Source of the DNA: Campylobacterales bacterium
Lineage (GTDB): Bacteria > Campylobacterota > Campylobacteria > Campylobacterales > Sulfurimonadaceae
Assembly: GCA_014764065.1 (NCBI GenBank)
Contig: JACXUG010000004.1
Coordinates: forward strand, 1 to 36,918
Reading direction: 5' to 3'
Length of the DNA stretch: 36,918 bases
A model generated the notes under the pieces. That model searched no databases, was not told where the DNA came from, and saw only the letters and a program-made list of their open reading frames with translations. The translations under genes were made by a program, and so were the position numbers. Positions 1 to 8,565 of this stretch are shown piece after piece. Positions within the stretch are counted from its first letter, which is position 1. Each line of letters begins with the position of its first letter.

Positions 1-2
1 AT

Positions 3-467
3 GCCGTGCACATGCTGCAGCTCAAACTCCCCTTTTTCGGGCAGGTCGTTCAGACCTCCGAGCTGGGGCGTTTCTCCTATATCGCGTCGGTGCTGATCCG
101 TTCGGGGGTGCCGTTCGCGCAGACGATCAACCTCTCGGCGAACGTGCTGCACAACCAGGTGCTGCAGCGGAAGTTCTCGGATGCTTCGGACCGGGTCGTC
201 GAAGGGTCAAAGCTTTCCAATGCGCTGCTGCGGGATGGGTTTGAGATTGATCCGTCCTTTGCCCAGGCGATCGCCCTGGGGGAGGAGACGAGCGAGGTGA
301 CGGCGATCCTGCAGAACCTCTCCGAACTCTATTTCGAAGAGAATAGGGATAAGATCGGGCTTTTCCTATCGCTGCTGGAACCGATGCTGATGCTGTTGGT
401 GGGCGGGGTGATCGGCTTCATCGTCACGGCGATGTTGCTGCCGATCTTCTCGATGAATATCAGTTAG
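3..467 (+). CDS. Type II secretion / type IV pilus inner-membrane platform protein, GspF/PilC family (C-terminal part)
   Basis: The reading frame is open from the left edge, so the gene starts outside the window and only about 154 C-terminal residues are visible. They look like the second GspF domain: a cytoplasmic helical bundle (YIASVLIRSGVPFAQTI, then a segment with GEETSEV) followed by a long hydrophobic segment, and the ending LLPIFSMN, which is typical of the family. Such proteins form the inner-membrane platform that works with the secretion or pilus ATPase. The stop codon overlaps the end of the convergent helicase gene by 4 nt. Whether it serves type II secretion, a pilus or DNA uptake cannot be told without the upstream genes. 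Family assignment is firm; the gene name is left blank for that reason. Confidence 0.85.
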   Translation, partial: AVHMLQLKLPFFGQVVQTSELGRFSYIASVLIRSGVPFAQTINLSANVLHNQVLQRKFSDASDRVVEGSKLSNALLRDGFEIDPSFAQAIALGEETSEVTAILQNLSELYFEENRDKIGLFLSLLEPMLMLLVGGVIGFIVTAMLLPIFSMNIS

Positions 468-1969
468 GAGCGGCGTCCGCCGCGGTTGCGGTCGCCCCGG
501 TTACGGTCGCCGTCCTGGCGGCGGCGGTTGTTGTAGCCGCCGTTGCGACGCGGTTTGCCGCCCTGGCGCCGGCCGCCTCGCTCATTGCGCTCCATCGCTT
601 CCATGATTTTGTCCAGGCGCTGTTTCGGGACTCCGATCGTCTGCGGTCCTTTGACGTTCGTATTCTTCATCAGCATCGAGATGAGCTTATAGGCGATCTG
701 TGTCTGGTCCATGTCATCGCACAGCGCGTTGAAGAGTTCGGTCGCCTCTTCGTAGATCTTCTGTTTTTCGATCTCGTCGACAAGGCGGGACATCTGTTTG
801 GACTGCACCTGCTGTTTCGTCGGGATGTAGGAGTGGGCCATCTGGGTGCCGACGATCTTGCGGATGCGCTGCAGCTCTTTGAACTCCAGCGGCGTTACCA
901 GGGTGATGGCGACCCCTTTCTGGCCAGCGCGTCCCGTCCGGCCGATACGGTGGACGTAGCTCTCCGGATCGAAGGGGATGTGGTAGTTGATGACGTGGCT
1001 GACGTCGTTGATATGGATCCCGCGCGCCGCAACGTCTGTGGCGACAAGAATGTCAATTGCATTCTCTTTGAGACCCTTGATGACGGATTCGCGCTGGCGC
1101 TGTTCCATGTCGCCGTGAAGCCCCTTGGCATTGTAGCCGACGGAGGAGAGGACGTTGGAGAGGCGGTCGACTTCGCGCTTGGTGCGGCAGAAGACGATGG
1201 TCTTTTCCAGCTCTTCGGCGTCGAGCAGGCGGATGATCGCGTCGTCGCGCTCGTTCTCCTCGATGACGTAATACTGCTGTGTGATGTCCTTGTTCGTCGT
1301 CTCCTCCTTGGTGATGGAGACAAAAGCCGGATTGATGAGGATGCGTTCGGCGAGGGCCTTGATGGGTTTGGGCATCGTGGCCGAAAAGAGCAGGGTCTGG
1401 CGCTCCGTCGGCAGGAAATCGAAGATCGTGTTGATGTCGTCGAGAAAGCCCATGTCGAGCATTTCGTCCGCTTCGTCAAGGATGACGGTGGAGGGGGCGA
1501 AATCGCTGAGTATGTTGCGTTCGAGGATCTCTTTAAGACGGCCCGGGGTGGCGATGACGACCTGCGCGCCGCGTTCGATCAGGCCGATCTGGCGGTTGTA
1601 GGAGCTGCCGCCGTAGATTGTGACCGTATGAATGCCGAGCTTCTTTCCGTATTTGAAAAGCTCGTCGCTCACCTGGTTGGCGAGCTCGCGCGTCGGGACG
1701 ATGATCAGCGCCTCAACGCCGCGATCGAGGCTCAGCTTGCTCAGGGTCGGCAGGCCGAAAGCCGCTGTTTTCCCGGTACCCGTATGGGCCTGGCCGACGA
1801 CGTCGCGCCCCTCGAGAACGAGGGGAATGGCCTGCTGCTGAATGGGGCTCGGGACTTTGAAACCGGCATGGCGGATGCTTTGGAGGATTTCGTCGCGAAG
1901 ACCGAAATCGTCAAAGGAGATCGTCGGTACGGCGGTATCGTCGAGTGTTTCGATGGGTGGTGTCTGCAT
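464..1969 (-). CDS. DEAD-box ATP-dependent RNA helicase
   Basis: A 501-residue helicase that unwinds short RNA duplexes. Visible motifs in order: a Q-motif region near residues 20-45, motif I AHTGTGKT (61-68), PTRELA (92-97), TPGR (141-144), DEAD (165-168), SAT (196-198), and HRIGRTGRAG in the second RecA-like domain. The tail of about 35 residues is rich in Arg, Gly and Asn (GDRNRGDRNRGG), which is usual for RNA-binding extensions of RhlE/CsdA-like helicases. The frame is open up to a TTG at 2023, but the ATG at 1969 is preferred because AAGAGAG lies just upstream and the family alignment starts shortly after it. A candidate -10 lies about 130 nt upstream, so the transcript would carry a long leader, as is common in cold-shock helicase genes. 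The role is inferred from the family. Confidence 0.95.
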   Translation of the reverse strand: MQTPPIETLDDTAVPTISFDDFGLRDEILQSIRHAGFKVPSPIQQQAIPLVLEGRDVVGQAHTGTGKTAAFGLPTLSKLSLDRGVEALIIVPTRELANQVSDELFKYGKKLGIHTVTIYGGSSYNRQIGLIERGAQVVIATPGRLKEILERNILSDFAPSTVILDEADEMLDMGFLDDINTIFDFLPTERQTLLFSATMPKPIKALAERILINPAFVSITKEETTNKDITQQYYVIEENERDDAIIRLLDAEELEKTIVFCRTKREVDRLSNVLSSVGYNAKGLHGDMEQRQRESVIKGLKENAIDILVATDVAARGIHINDVSHVINYHIPFDPESYVHRIGRTGRAGQKGVAITLVTPLEFKELQRIRKIVGTQMAHSYIPTKQQVQSKQMSRLVDEIEKQKIYEEATELFNALCDDMDQTQIAYKLISMLMKNTNVKGPQTIGVPKQRLDKIMEAMERNERGGRRQGGKPRRNGGYNNRRRQDGDRNRGDRNRGGRRS

Positions 1970-2099
1970 TTTCTCTCTTGAAACGGACACGGCTAAACCA
2001 TCGTTGCGACTGAAGTGAATCAAAAAAAGAGTTGCATTTTCTGAAGCGGCTTAAAGAGCAGGAAAGACAGTTTGATCGGGCCCGGTAAATTTTGATGCA

Positions 2100-2105
2100 A
2101 TTATA
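2100..2105 (-). promoter_or_regulatory. Candidate -10 element for the helicase gene
   Basis: On the minus strand this reads TATAAT in the context CGCTATAATTGC, inside the AT-rich gap between the helicase and bamD. It is the only perfect -10 hexamer in the gap. It predicts a leader of roughly 125 nt before the ATG at 1969. No convincing -35 is seen, as is usual in Campylobacterota. Confidence 0.5.
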
Positions 2106-2178
2106 GCGAAAATTTTCCCTTTTGCGGTGTGTGCGGGAGTGTGGGCACGCCGCGGCGCGTCCCTTTAACTTTTTTCGC

Positions 2179-2184
2179 TAAAAT
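2179..2184 (+). promoter_or_regulatory. Candidate -10 element for bamD-lon
   Basis: TAAAAT, preceded by a T-rich run and lying 32 nt before the bamD ATG at 2217. It is the best match to a sigma-70 -10 box on this strand in the gap. It would drive bamD and lon together. Confidence 0.4.
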
Positions 2185-2216
2185 GGCTTCACTTTTTGGA
2201 ACCCGTGTGGGAGAGA

Positions 2217-2969
2217 ATGATTAAAAAAACGATTGCAACCCTGTTTACGCTGCTGCTCTTTCTGGGCGGCTGTACGAAAGAACTGGACGAATATAACAAG
2301 CCGGCTGCGTACTGGTACGAGAAGATGGTCGCGGCCGTTTCCGACGGCAACCTGGACAAAGCGGACAACTACTACAGCTCGCTGCAGAGCGAACACATCG
2401 GTTCGCCGCTGCTGCCCGAGGCGACGATGATCATGGCGATCTCGCACCTCCAGGCGGAGGAGTACCTGCTCGCCGAGCACTTCCTGACCGAGTATATCAA
2501 GCGCTATGCGACCCCTGCCGAGCGTGAATATGCCGAGTATATGAAGGTTAAGGCGAAGTACATGGCCCTGCCGAACCCGCGCCGCGACCAGGGGCTGATC
2601 AACGAGGCGATCACGGAGGGCGAGACCTTTCTGCGCCGTTATTCCCATTCGATCTATGCACCCGTTGTCGACACGATGGTCACGCGGCTCTACCTGGCCG
2701 AAGCGGCCCTGAACGAATCGATCGCCGAACTGTATGACCGGCTTGACAAACCGAAGGGAGCGACTTTCTACCGCGAGAAGAAACCCCAGCCGTGGATCGA
2801 CTGGAATGAAGTGGACCCGGCACAGACGGCGTGGTATCGCAGTATCTTCGAAGGCGACGGGCACGGCAGCTGGTACGCCTTCATCATTCCCGATACCCAG
2901 AGCGTCGTCTCCCGCCACCGCTACGACGATAGTGCGGATGAAAACCAAACCGATATGAAGGAAGAGTAA
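2217..2969 (+). CDS. bamD: Outer-membrane assembly lipoprotein BamD
   Basis: A 250-residue lipoprotein of the BAM complex, which inserts beta-barrel proteins into the outer membrane. The N-terminus has a short basic start (MIKK), a hydrophobic stretch and the lipobox LGGC, with Cys19 as the lipidated residue. Tetratricopeptide-like helices follow: the EYLLAEHFLTEYIKRY segment and the ATPAEREYAEYMKVKAKY segment are typical of BamD. The frame extends back to a TTG at 2196, but the ATG at 2217 fits the signal peptide and has GGGAG just upstream. The stop overlaps the lon start codon (TAATG), so translation is probably coupled. I recall bamD next to lon in other Campylobacterota. The last 30 residues are charged and poorly conserved in the family. 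Confidence 0.9.
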   Translation: MIKKTIATLFTLLLFLGGCTKELDEYNKPAAYWYEKMVAAVSDGNLDKADNYYSSLQSEHIGSPLLPEATMIMAISHLQAEEYLLAEHFLTEYIKRYATPAEREYAEYMKVKAKYMALPNPRRDQGLINEAITEGETFLRRYSHSIYAPVVDTMVTRLYLAEAALNESIAELYDRLDKPKGATFYREKKPQPWIDWNEVDPAQTAWYRSIFEGDGHGSWYAFIIPDTQSVVSRHRYDDSADENQTDMKEE

Positions 2970-5392
2970 TGCAACTGGACCATTATGCAAGTTTCCCGAC
3001 CGAACTGCCGGTCATCTTTGAAGACAGGCTTTTTCTCTACCCGTTCATGATCTCCCCGCTGTTTCTCAAAGACGATGTGAACATCGCGGCCGTCACTCAT
3101 GCGATCGAACATGACTCTCTGGTCATCGTCTGCTCGACGAAAGAGGGGCATGAGGGCGAACGCACCCTCGAGAGCATCCATGACGCCGGGGTGATCGGTT
3201 CCATTATGCGCAAGGTTTCCCTGCCCGACGGCCGTGTAAAGGTCCTTTTCCAGGGGCTGGCACGGGGTAAAGTGATGGAAGGGCGCGCGGAAGATCCGCT
3301 GCGTGTCCTCGTCGACACCATCAACCCCAAGGCGGTAAACGAGATCAAGATGGACGCGATCCTCGAGGTCGTGCGCGAGAAGGTGCGTGCCCTGTCGCAG
3401 GTGAGCAACTTCTTCCCTCCGGACCTGCTGCGCACCATCGAGGAGACCCAGGAGTACAACCGCATCGCCGACCTGATCTGCAGCACGGTAAAGCTGCCGA
3501 AGCAGCGTGCCTACGAGATGTTCGTCGAGGCGGATACCGAGCGACGTCTGCTGCTGCTCATCGACTACCTGATCGAAGAGATCGAGGCGAGCAAGCTGCA
3601 GCGCGAGATCCGCTCCAAAGTCAATACGAAGATGGAGCAGATCAACAAGGAGTACTTCCTCAAGGAGCAGCTCAAAGAGATCCAGCAGGAGCTGGGCGTC
3701 GACAACCAGCGCGAAGAGGAGATCGCCGAGTACCGCAAGCAGCTCGAAGGGATGAAGGAGCATATGGGCGAGGACGCCTATAAAGAGATCTCCAAACAGC
3801 TCGACCGCTATGCACGTCTGCACCCCGACTCCGCCGATGCGGGGATGATCCAGGGGTACCTGGAGTGGGTACTGGAGATCCCCTTCGGCAAGTACGCCAA
3901 AAAAGCCCTCAAGATCGAGAACGTTGAGTCGCAGCTCGATGCGGACCACTTCTCCCTGGAGAAACCGAAGAAGCGCATCGCCGAGTTTTTCGCCGTCAAG
4001 GAGCTGATGGAGCTGCGCGGCAAGAGTGCGCAGAAGGGCAGCAGTGCGATCCTCTGTTTTGCGGGCCCTCCGGGCGTGGGGAAAACCTCTCTGGCCAACT
4101 CCATCGCCACGGCGCTCAAGCGGCCACTGGTGCGGATCGCCCTGGGTGGGCTTGAAGACGTCAACGAACTGCGTGGTCACCGCCGTACCTATATTGGCGC
4201 GATGCCGGGCAGGATCATCCAGGGGATCATCGATGCGAAAAAGATGAACCCCGTCGTCGTCCTCGATGAAATCGACAAGGTCGGTATGTCTCACCGCGGC
4301 GACCCGACGGCAGCCCTGCTCGAGATCCTTGACCCCGAGCAGAACAGCCACTTCCGCGACTACTTCGTCAACTTCGACTTGGACCTGAGCCAGGTGATCT
4401 TCATCGCGACAGCGAATGACGTCGGCCGCATCCCAGCCCCGCTGCGCGACCGGATGGAGTTCATCGGGGTGAGCAGCTACACGCCCCAGGAGAAGTACGA
4501 GATCGCCAAACGCTACCTGCTGCCGCAGGAGCTGAAAAAACACGGCCTGAAAAAACAGGAGGTGACGGTGTCGGCATCTGCGATGAAAGAGCTGATCCAC
4601 AGCTACACCCGCGAGGCCGGTGTGCGTAACCTGCGCCGCCGCATTGCCGACATCGCCCGCAAATCGGCGAAGATGATCCTGGAAGATCCGTCTCTCACAA
4701 AGGTTTCGGTGTCGCTCAAGAACCTCAAGGATTTCATGGACAAGACGGTCTTCGAGATCGAGAAGACGGACAACGTCAACCGTGTCGGCGTCGTCAACGG
4801 TCTTGCATGGACCGCTGTCGGCGGGGATGTGCTCAAGATCGAGACGATCCGGATCAAGGGCAAGGGGCAGATGCAGCTCACCGGCAGCCTCGGCGAGGTG
4901 ATGAAAGAGTCGGCGCGCATCGCGATGAGCGTCGTCAAAACCCTGATCGACAACGGCAAGGTCAAGGTCGACCACGCCATTATCCCGAAGACGTTCAAAG
5001 AGCAGGAGGAGCAGACGGTGCTCGATGCCAGCGAGGTCTACAAACGCTACGACCTGCACATCCACGTCCCTGACGGCGCGACGCCCAAGGATGGGCCGAG
5101 CGCGGGGATCGCGATGAGCACGGCGATCGCCTCCATCCTCAGCAACAAGGCGGTCCGTGCGGGGATCGCGATGACGGGCGAGGTGTCGCTCAGCGGCAAC
5201 GTCCTGCCCATCGGCGGTCTTAAAGAGAAGCTGATCGCCGCGCACAAGGCGGGCATGCACACGGCGCTCATCCCGAAAAAGAACTATGACCGCGACCTCG
5301 ACGAGATCCCCGATGAGGTCAAAGAGGTGGTGACGATCGTGCCGGTCGAACGGATCGAAGAGGTGATCAAGCTGACCCTCCTGCCGGAATAA
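2969..5392 (+). CDS. lon: ATP-dependent protease La (Lon)
   Basis: An 807-residue cytoplasmic AAA+ serine protease that degrades misfolded and regulatory proteins; full family length. The N-terminal substrate-binding domain runs to about residue 300. The AAA+ module has Walker A GPPGVGKTS and Walker B VVVLDEIDK. The C-terminal protease domain has the Ser-Lys dyad: Ser711 in PKDGPSAG and Lys754 in GGLKEK, at the same spacing as in E. coli Lon. It begins inside the stop codon of bamD, so the two are co-translated. Nothing looks degenerate. A weak GC hairpin (stem AGCCC/GGGCT at 5392-5406) follows the stop but has no T-tract. Confidence 0.98.
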   Translation: MQLDHYASFPTELPVIFEDRLFLYPFMISPLFLKDDVNIAAVTHAIEHDSLVIVCSTKEGHEGERTLESIHDAGVIGSIMRKVSLPDGRVKVLFQGLARGKVMEGRAEDPLRVLVDTINPKAVNEIKMDAILEVVREKVRALSQVSNFFPPDLLRTIEETQEYNRIADLICSTVKLPKQRAYEMFVEADTERRLLLLIDYLIEEIEASKLQREIRSKVNTKMEQINKEYFLKEQLKEIQQELGVDNQREEEIAEYRKQLEGMKEHMGEDAYKEISKQLDRYARLHPDSADAGMIQGYLEWVLEIPFGKYAKKALKIENVESQLDADHFSLEKPKKRIAEFFAVKELMELRGKSAQKGSSAILCFAGPPGVGKTSLANSIATALKRPLVRIALGGLEDVNELRGHRRTYIGAMPGRIIQGIIDAKKMNPVVVLDEIDKVGMSHRGDPTAALLEILDPEQNSHFRDYFVNFDLDLSQVIFIATANDVGRIPAPLRDRMEFIGVSSYTPQEKYEIAKRYLLPQELKKHGLKKQEVTVSASAMKELIHSYTREAGVRNLRRRIADIARKSAKMILEDPSLTKVSVSLKNLKDFMDKTVFEIEKTDNVNRVGVVNGLAWTAVGGDVLKIETIRIKGKGQMQLTGSLGEVMKESARIAMSVVKTLIDNGKVKVDHAIIPKTFKEQEEQTVLDASEVYKRYDLHIHVPDGATPKDGPSAGIAMSTAIASILSNKAVRAGIAMTGEVSLSGNVLPIGGLKEKLIAAHKAGMHTALIPKKNYDRDLDEIPDEVKEVVTIVPVERIEEVIKLTLLPE

Positions 5393-5439
5393 GCCCTCCC
5401 CGGGCTGCCCTATTTACGCTTCCCTAATTATTTTCTCAC

Positions 5440-5445
5440 TATAAT
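5440..5445 (+). promoter_or_regulatory. Candidate -10 element for rmuC
   Basis: A perfect TATAAT in the context CACTATAATC, 30 nt before the GTG start of rmuC. It lies in an AT-rich island (about 5411-5470) that contrasts with the surrounding GC-rich DNA. No clear -35 at standard spacing. Confidence 0.55.
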
Positions 5446-5475
5446 CAATATCAAAATCCAGCACAAAAGTAAGCC

Positions 5476-6864
5476 GTGTCCGTAGAAACCTTGACTCCTC
5501 TTCAGATCGTTCCTATTTTGCTGATCCTGCTGCTGACGGGTGCGGCGGTGTATCTGCTCGTGCAGCTCCGCCGTCGCGGAGAGGCGCTCGAAGCGCTGCG
5601 GGAAGTCGCCGAAGCAAGACAGGCGGCACTGTTGCAGCGTGATCGGGAATATATCCGCCTCAGCGATACGCTGGCATGGCGAGAACAGGAGGAGGCACGG
5701 CTGCGCGGCAGCGTCGAGGCGCGGGAACGGCAGCTTGAGCAGACCCGCCGCGACCACCAGAGCCTCGAACGCGAATTCGCGGTGCTGCAGACGCGTTTCG
5801 AGGAAGCGCAGAAGCAGCATACGGAGCAGCTGCGCCTTCTTGACGAGGCGAAGCAGGTGCTTGGTGCCCAGTTCGAGGGACTGGCGCACCGCATCTTCGA
5901 ACAGAAGGCGAAGACCTTCGACGCCGCGAACCAGCAGCAGCTGCAGCTGCTGCTCAAACCTTTCCGGGAGCAGATCGACGCCTTCTCCAAACAGACGCAG
6001 AGCCAGTATGTCGAGGAGAGCAAGGAGCGCCACCTGCTCAAAAGCGAGATCGAGCGCCTGAAGGTTCTTAACGAGCGGATCGCGGAGGATGCGCTCAACC
6101 TGACAAACGCCCTCAAGGGGGAAACGAAGACCCAGGGGAATTGGGGCGAGATCGTCCTGGAACGGGTGCTGGAGAGTTCGGGGCTCCGGCCGGGATACGA
6201 GTACGAGACCCAGGGGACCTACAAGGACGAGAAGGGGAATATGCTGCGCCCCGACGTCGTCATTTTCCTGCCGCAGGAGCGCTGCGTCATCATCGACTCG
6301 AAAGTCTCCCTCGTCGCCTACGAACAGTTTATGAGCAGCGACGACCCGGAGGCGAAGAGCCGCGCACTGCGCCAGCACCTCCTCTCGATCAACGCGCATA
6401 TCAAAGGGCTTTCCGAGAAACGGTACGAAAACCTGCCGGGGATGCGCACACTGGACTTCGTCCTGCTCTTCATGCCGATCGAGGGCGCTTTCCACCTGGC
6501 GCTGCAGAACGACAGCGGCCTCTTCAAAAAGGCGTACGATGCGCGGATCATCATCGTCAGCCCCTCGACCCTTTTGGCGACGCTGCGCACCATCGAGAAT
6601 ATCTGGCGCACCGAGCAGCAGCAGCAGAACGCCGTGGAGATCGCACGGCAGGCGGAAGCGCTGTATGACAAGTTCGTCGGCTTCGTCGAGGACATGGAAC
6701 GCATCGGTGACCAGCTCGGCAAGACCCAGGCACAGTGGGAGGGCGCGATGAACAAACTGGCCAAGGGCAAGGGGAACCTGATCCGGCGGGCGGACCAGAT
6801 GAAGAAGCTCGGCCTCAGCCCGAAAAAGGCGCTGCCGGGCAGCGACGAGGAGGGGGTGGAATGA
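5476..6864 (+). CDS. rmuC: DNA recombination protein RmuC
   Basis: A 462-residue protein of the RmuC family, which limits DNA inversions and rearrangements and carries a nuclease-like fold. One membrane segment near residues 10-29 anchors it. A long Arg/Glu/Gln-rich coiled coil follows (about 30-200). The conserved domain then starts around NWGEIVLERVLESSGL and includes VIIDSKVSLVAYEQF, FMPIEGAF and ANKL-like C-terminal helices. The start is GTG at 5476, since no ATG precedes the membrane segment. It overlaps the next frame by ATGA (6861-6864), so the decayed kinase downstream was once translationally coupled to it. Function in recombination is known from E. coli; the mechanism here is inferred. 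Confidence 0.93.
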   Translation: MSVETLTPLQIVPILLILLLTGAAVYLLVQLRRRGEALEALREVAEARQAALLQRDREYIRLSDTLAWREQEEARLRGSVEARERQLEQTRRDHQSLEREFAVLQTRFEEAQKQHTEQLRLLDEAKQVLGAQFEGLAHRIFEQKAKTFDAANQQQLQLLLKPFREQIDAFSKQTQSQYVEESKERHLLKSEIERLKVLNERIAEDALNLTNALKGETKTQGNWGEIVLERVLESSGLRPGYEYETQGTYKDEKGNMLRPDVVIFLPQERCVIIDSKVSLVAYEQFMSSDDPEAKSRALRQHLLSINAHIKGLSEKRYENLPGMRTLDFVLLFMPIEGAFHLALQNDSGLFKKAYDARIIIVSPSTLLATLRTIENIWRTEQQQQNAVEIARQAEALYDKFVGFVEDMERIGDQLGKTQAQWEGAMNKLAKGKGNLIRRADQMKKLGLSPKKALPGSDEEGVE

Positions 6865-7672
6865 AGCGCGACGGCCTGATCCCCTGGGTGACCGCTATCG
6901 TCCCCGTGCTTTTCGCGCTGCTAGCCGCTGCCATCCTGTATGCCGTGTTCGGCGCAGGACGAACTGGTCATCGGCGCGGCGCTGATCGCCCTTGTGACCC
7001 TTCTTTCCGTTTTTATTTCGGGTTACTGGGGGGTATGCCCTCCTGGTGCGGCACCGCGAACAGGTACAGCTGCGGGACAATGCCCTGCGTGAGTTCAATG
7101 CGACCATGGCAGCCAGAGTACAGGAAGCCGTGGAAATTCAGCGCCACAGGGACCGTCAGGGGATGCAGCGTTCGATGAGCTATGCCATGGACGAGATGGT
7201 CAGGCTGGTCGGCAGCCGCTGGCGGGAACCGCTGCAGCGGCTCGCGGCACTCCATGAAGAGGATGGACCGCAGTCGTGGCAGCTGGAGTCGGCTGCGCTG
7301 ATCGCGACGTCGATGCTCCAGAGCCTTGAGGAGTGGGAGGAGTTCTTCCGCATCGATACCGCGCGCGAGGCGGTGGAGCTCAGTGGGAGCGTCAGAAGCG
7401 CGCTGCCGCGTATCGAGGTCGAATGCTATGAGACGGGACAGTTCATCGTCATCCGGCTCTGTGACAATGCCGGCGGGGTGGACGCGGGCATCGTCGATAG
7501 GATCTTCGAACCCTATTTCTCGACGAAGAGCCGTGCGGCCGGACTGGGGCTTTACATGGCGCGCAATATCGTCGAAGAGCACTGCAACGGCGAGCTGACC
7601 TTCGACAATATCGACGAAGGCGCCTGCTTCTGTCTGAAGATCGGCAAACACCAGGCGGAGGAGAGGGAGTGA
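6861..7672 (+). pseudogene. Decayed membrane sensor histidine kinase
   Basis: Kinase-like sequence spread over three frames. Frame 1 (from ATG 6861) gives a first membrane segment (PWVTAIVPVLFALLAAAIL). At about 6957 the match moves to the next frame with a second membrane segment (ELVIGAALIALVTLLSVFI). Near the G6 run at 7028-7033 it moves again to the frame that holds the rest (stop 7670-7672). The ATPase domain is recognisable: DNAGGV, RIFEPYFSTK, GLGLYMARNIVEEHC. Two further defects are visible. The phospho-accepting His of the usual AHQWRQPL motif is Ser here (GSRWREPL, codon 7214-7216). About 50 residues holding the N-box are missing between FFRID and AREAVE (near 7355-7362). It cannot be a working kinase as read; sequencing error alone would not explain the His loss and the deletion. 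Confidence 0.85.
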
Positions 7673-7893
7673 AGACACCGACTCTGCTGACCTGTTTTAT
7701 CAAAGAGACGCGCTGGGTTCCGACCAGACGGGAGGATGCGCTGCGCATTCTGAGTGAGGAGATGGATGGGGTGGACCCCGAAGGGCTGCTCGCCTACGTT
7801 CTGGAAGCGACGAAAACGGGCAAGACGGTGACGGTAGGCGAATGCCGGTTTCGCCAGGACGTTACGGGTGGGGAACTTTCACCTTCGAGTTGA
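7669..7893 (+). CDS. Small hypothetical protein (74 aa)
   Basis: I do not recognise this protein. The GTG start at 7669 overlaps the stop of the decayed kinase (GTGA), an arrangement typical of translational coupling. The product is soluble in appearance, with a basic N-terminal third (ETRWVPTRRED) and an acidic middle (LSEEMDGVDPEG). The last ten codons overlap the tail of the convergent pssA gene by 32 nt, so the true end or the reality of the gene is open. It could also be the remnant of a longer gene. Codon use resembles its neighbours. Confidence 0.45.
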   Translation: MKTPTLLTCFIKETRWVPTRREDALRILSEEMDGVDPEGLLAYVLEATKTGKTVTVGECRFRQDVTGGELSPSS

Positions 7894-8416
7894 GCAGCCA
7901 CCCGATCAGTAGCATCGCGCCCATGACGATGTAGGCGTTGGTCATGCCATAGGCCACGGTAAGATAGGCCAGCCAGAGCAGAATAGCCCCAAGCGGGGTG
8001 GGGACGCCGGTAAAGTATTTTTCGACCGTGCCCTCTTCGGCGTTGATGTTGAACTGGATCAGCCGGCGCAGGCCGCTGACGACGTAGTAGATGCTGACCG
8101 CACCTGAAAGCAGCAGCAGCGCCCCCTCCAGTCCGGAATAGACCGCCTGGAAGATCAGGAAAACGGGGACGAGTACAAAGGAGAGGAAGTCGGCAAAAGA
8201 GTCGAGCTGGATGCCGAACTCATTCGAGAGGGAATACTTCCGGGCGATTTTGCCGTCGAAAATGTCGAAAGCCCCGCCGATCCAGGCGAAGATGATGGCG
8301 GCGAAGAAGTTGTTCTGGCTGATAAAATAGACAGCCGTGAGGCCGCTGGCGATATTGACCATCGTAAAGAGATTGGCGAGGTTGAAATGGTTCTCGGAAC
8401 GGAACAGGGACTGCAT
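7862..8416 (-). CDS. pssA: CDP-diacylglycerol--serine O-phosphatidyltransferase
   Basis: A 184-residue integral membrane enzyme that joins CDP-diacylglycerol to L-serine to make phosphatidylserine, the precursor of phosphatidylethanolamine. The complete CDP-alcohol phosphatidyltransferase signature is present: Asp51, Asp54-Gly55, Ala58-Arg59, Gly68, Asp72 and Asp76. The GLRRLIQFNI stretch further on is typical of bacterial type II PssA. Hydrophobic segments occur at about 15-32, 38-50, 78-98, 100-115, 138-155 and 160-175. The protein is shorter than the E. coli type I enzyme and of the usual size for the small membrane type. The ATG at 8414-8416 has a strong AGGAGG upstream (8420-8425) and a TATAAT further up. 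The gene stands alone on this strand. Confidence 0.9.
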   Translation of the reverse strand: MQSLFRSENHFNLANLFTMVNIASGLTAVYFISQNNFFAAIIFAWIGGAFDIFDGKIARKYSLSNEFGIQLDSFADFLSFVLVPVFLIFQAVYSGLEGALLLLSGAVSIYYVVSGLRRLIQFNINAEEGTVEKYFTGVPTPLGAILLWLAYLTVAYGMTNAYIVMGAMLLIGWLLNSKVKVPHP

Positions 8417-8442
8417 ATGCCTCCTTCATCTGAAAGGGGGAA

Positions 8443-8448
8443 ATTATA
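8443..8448 (-). promoter_or_regulatory. Candidate -10 element for pssA
   Basis: Reads TATAAT on the minus strand in the context GCTATAATTTCC, 26 nt from the pssA ATG. It is the same GCTATAAT core seen before other genes in the window. Confidence 0.55.
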
Positions 8449-8525
8449 GCAAACTCTCATGCTTCTTCAGCTAATAACGACCATGGGAGTGCGGGTGAGG
8501 GGGGATGCTTTTAGATCAATTTGAT

Positions 8526-8531
8526 TATAAT
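8526..8531 (+). promoter_or_regulatory. Candidate -10 element for the porin remnant
   Basis: A perfect TATAAT inside an AT-only stretch (8515-8550), 34 nt before the GTG of the OprD-like remnant. The promoter thus seems to survive although the gene is broken. No -35 is evident. Confidence 0.45.
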
Positions 8532-8565
8532 TATTATAAGTAAAATTTTATGGTGCGGGCTTTAG

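Noticed and set aside
1970-2023. Upstream TTG start for the DEAD-box helicase
   Set aside because: The extra 18 residues are unlike the family and lack a ribosome site, while the ATG at 1969 has one.
2921-5260. Long open frame of 779 codons on the minus strand opposite lon
   Set aside because: It mirrors the lon frame, is rich in Arg, Asp, Leu and His as antisense frames of GC-rich genes are, and shows no domain. Lon is complete and conserved on the other strand.
5390-5412. Rho-independent terminator after lon
   Set aside because: The AGCCC/GGGCT hairpin is only 5 bp and is not followed by a T-tract.
6957-7033. Programmed ribosomal frameshifting in the kinase gene
   Set aside because: Two shifts in the same direction, no slippery heptamer with a following pseudoknot, and a lost catalytic His and N-box make decay the simpler reading.
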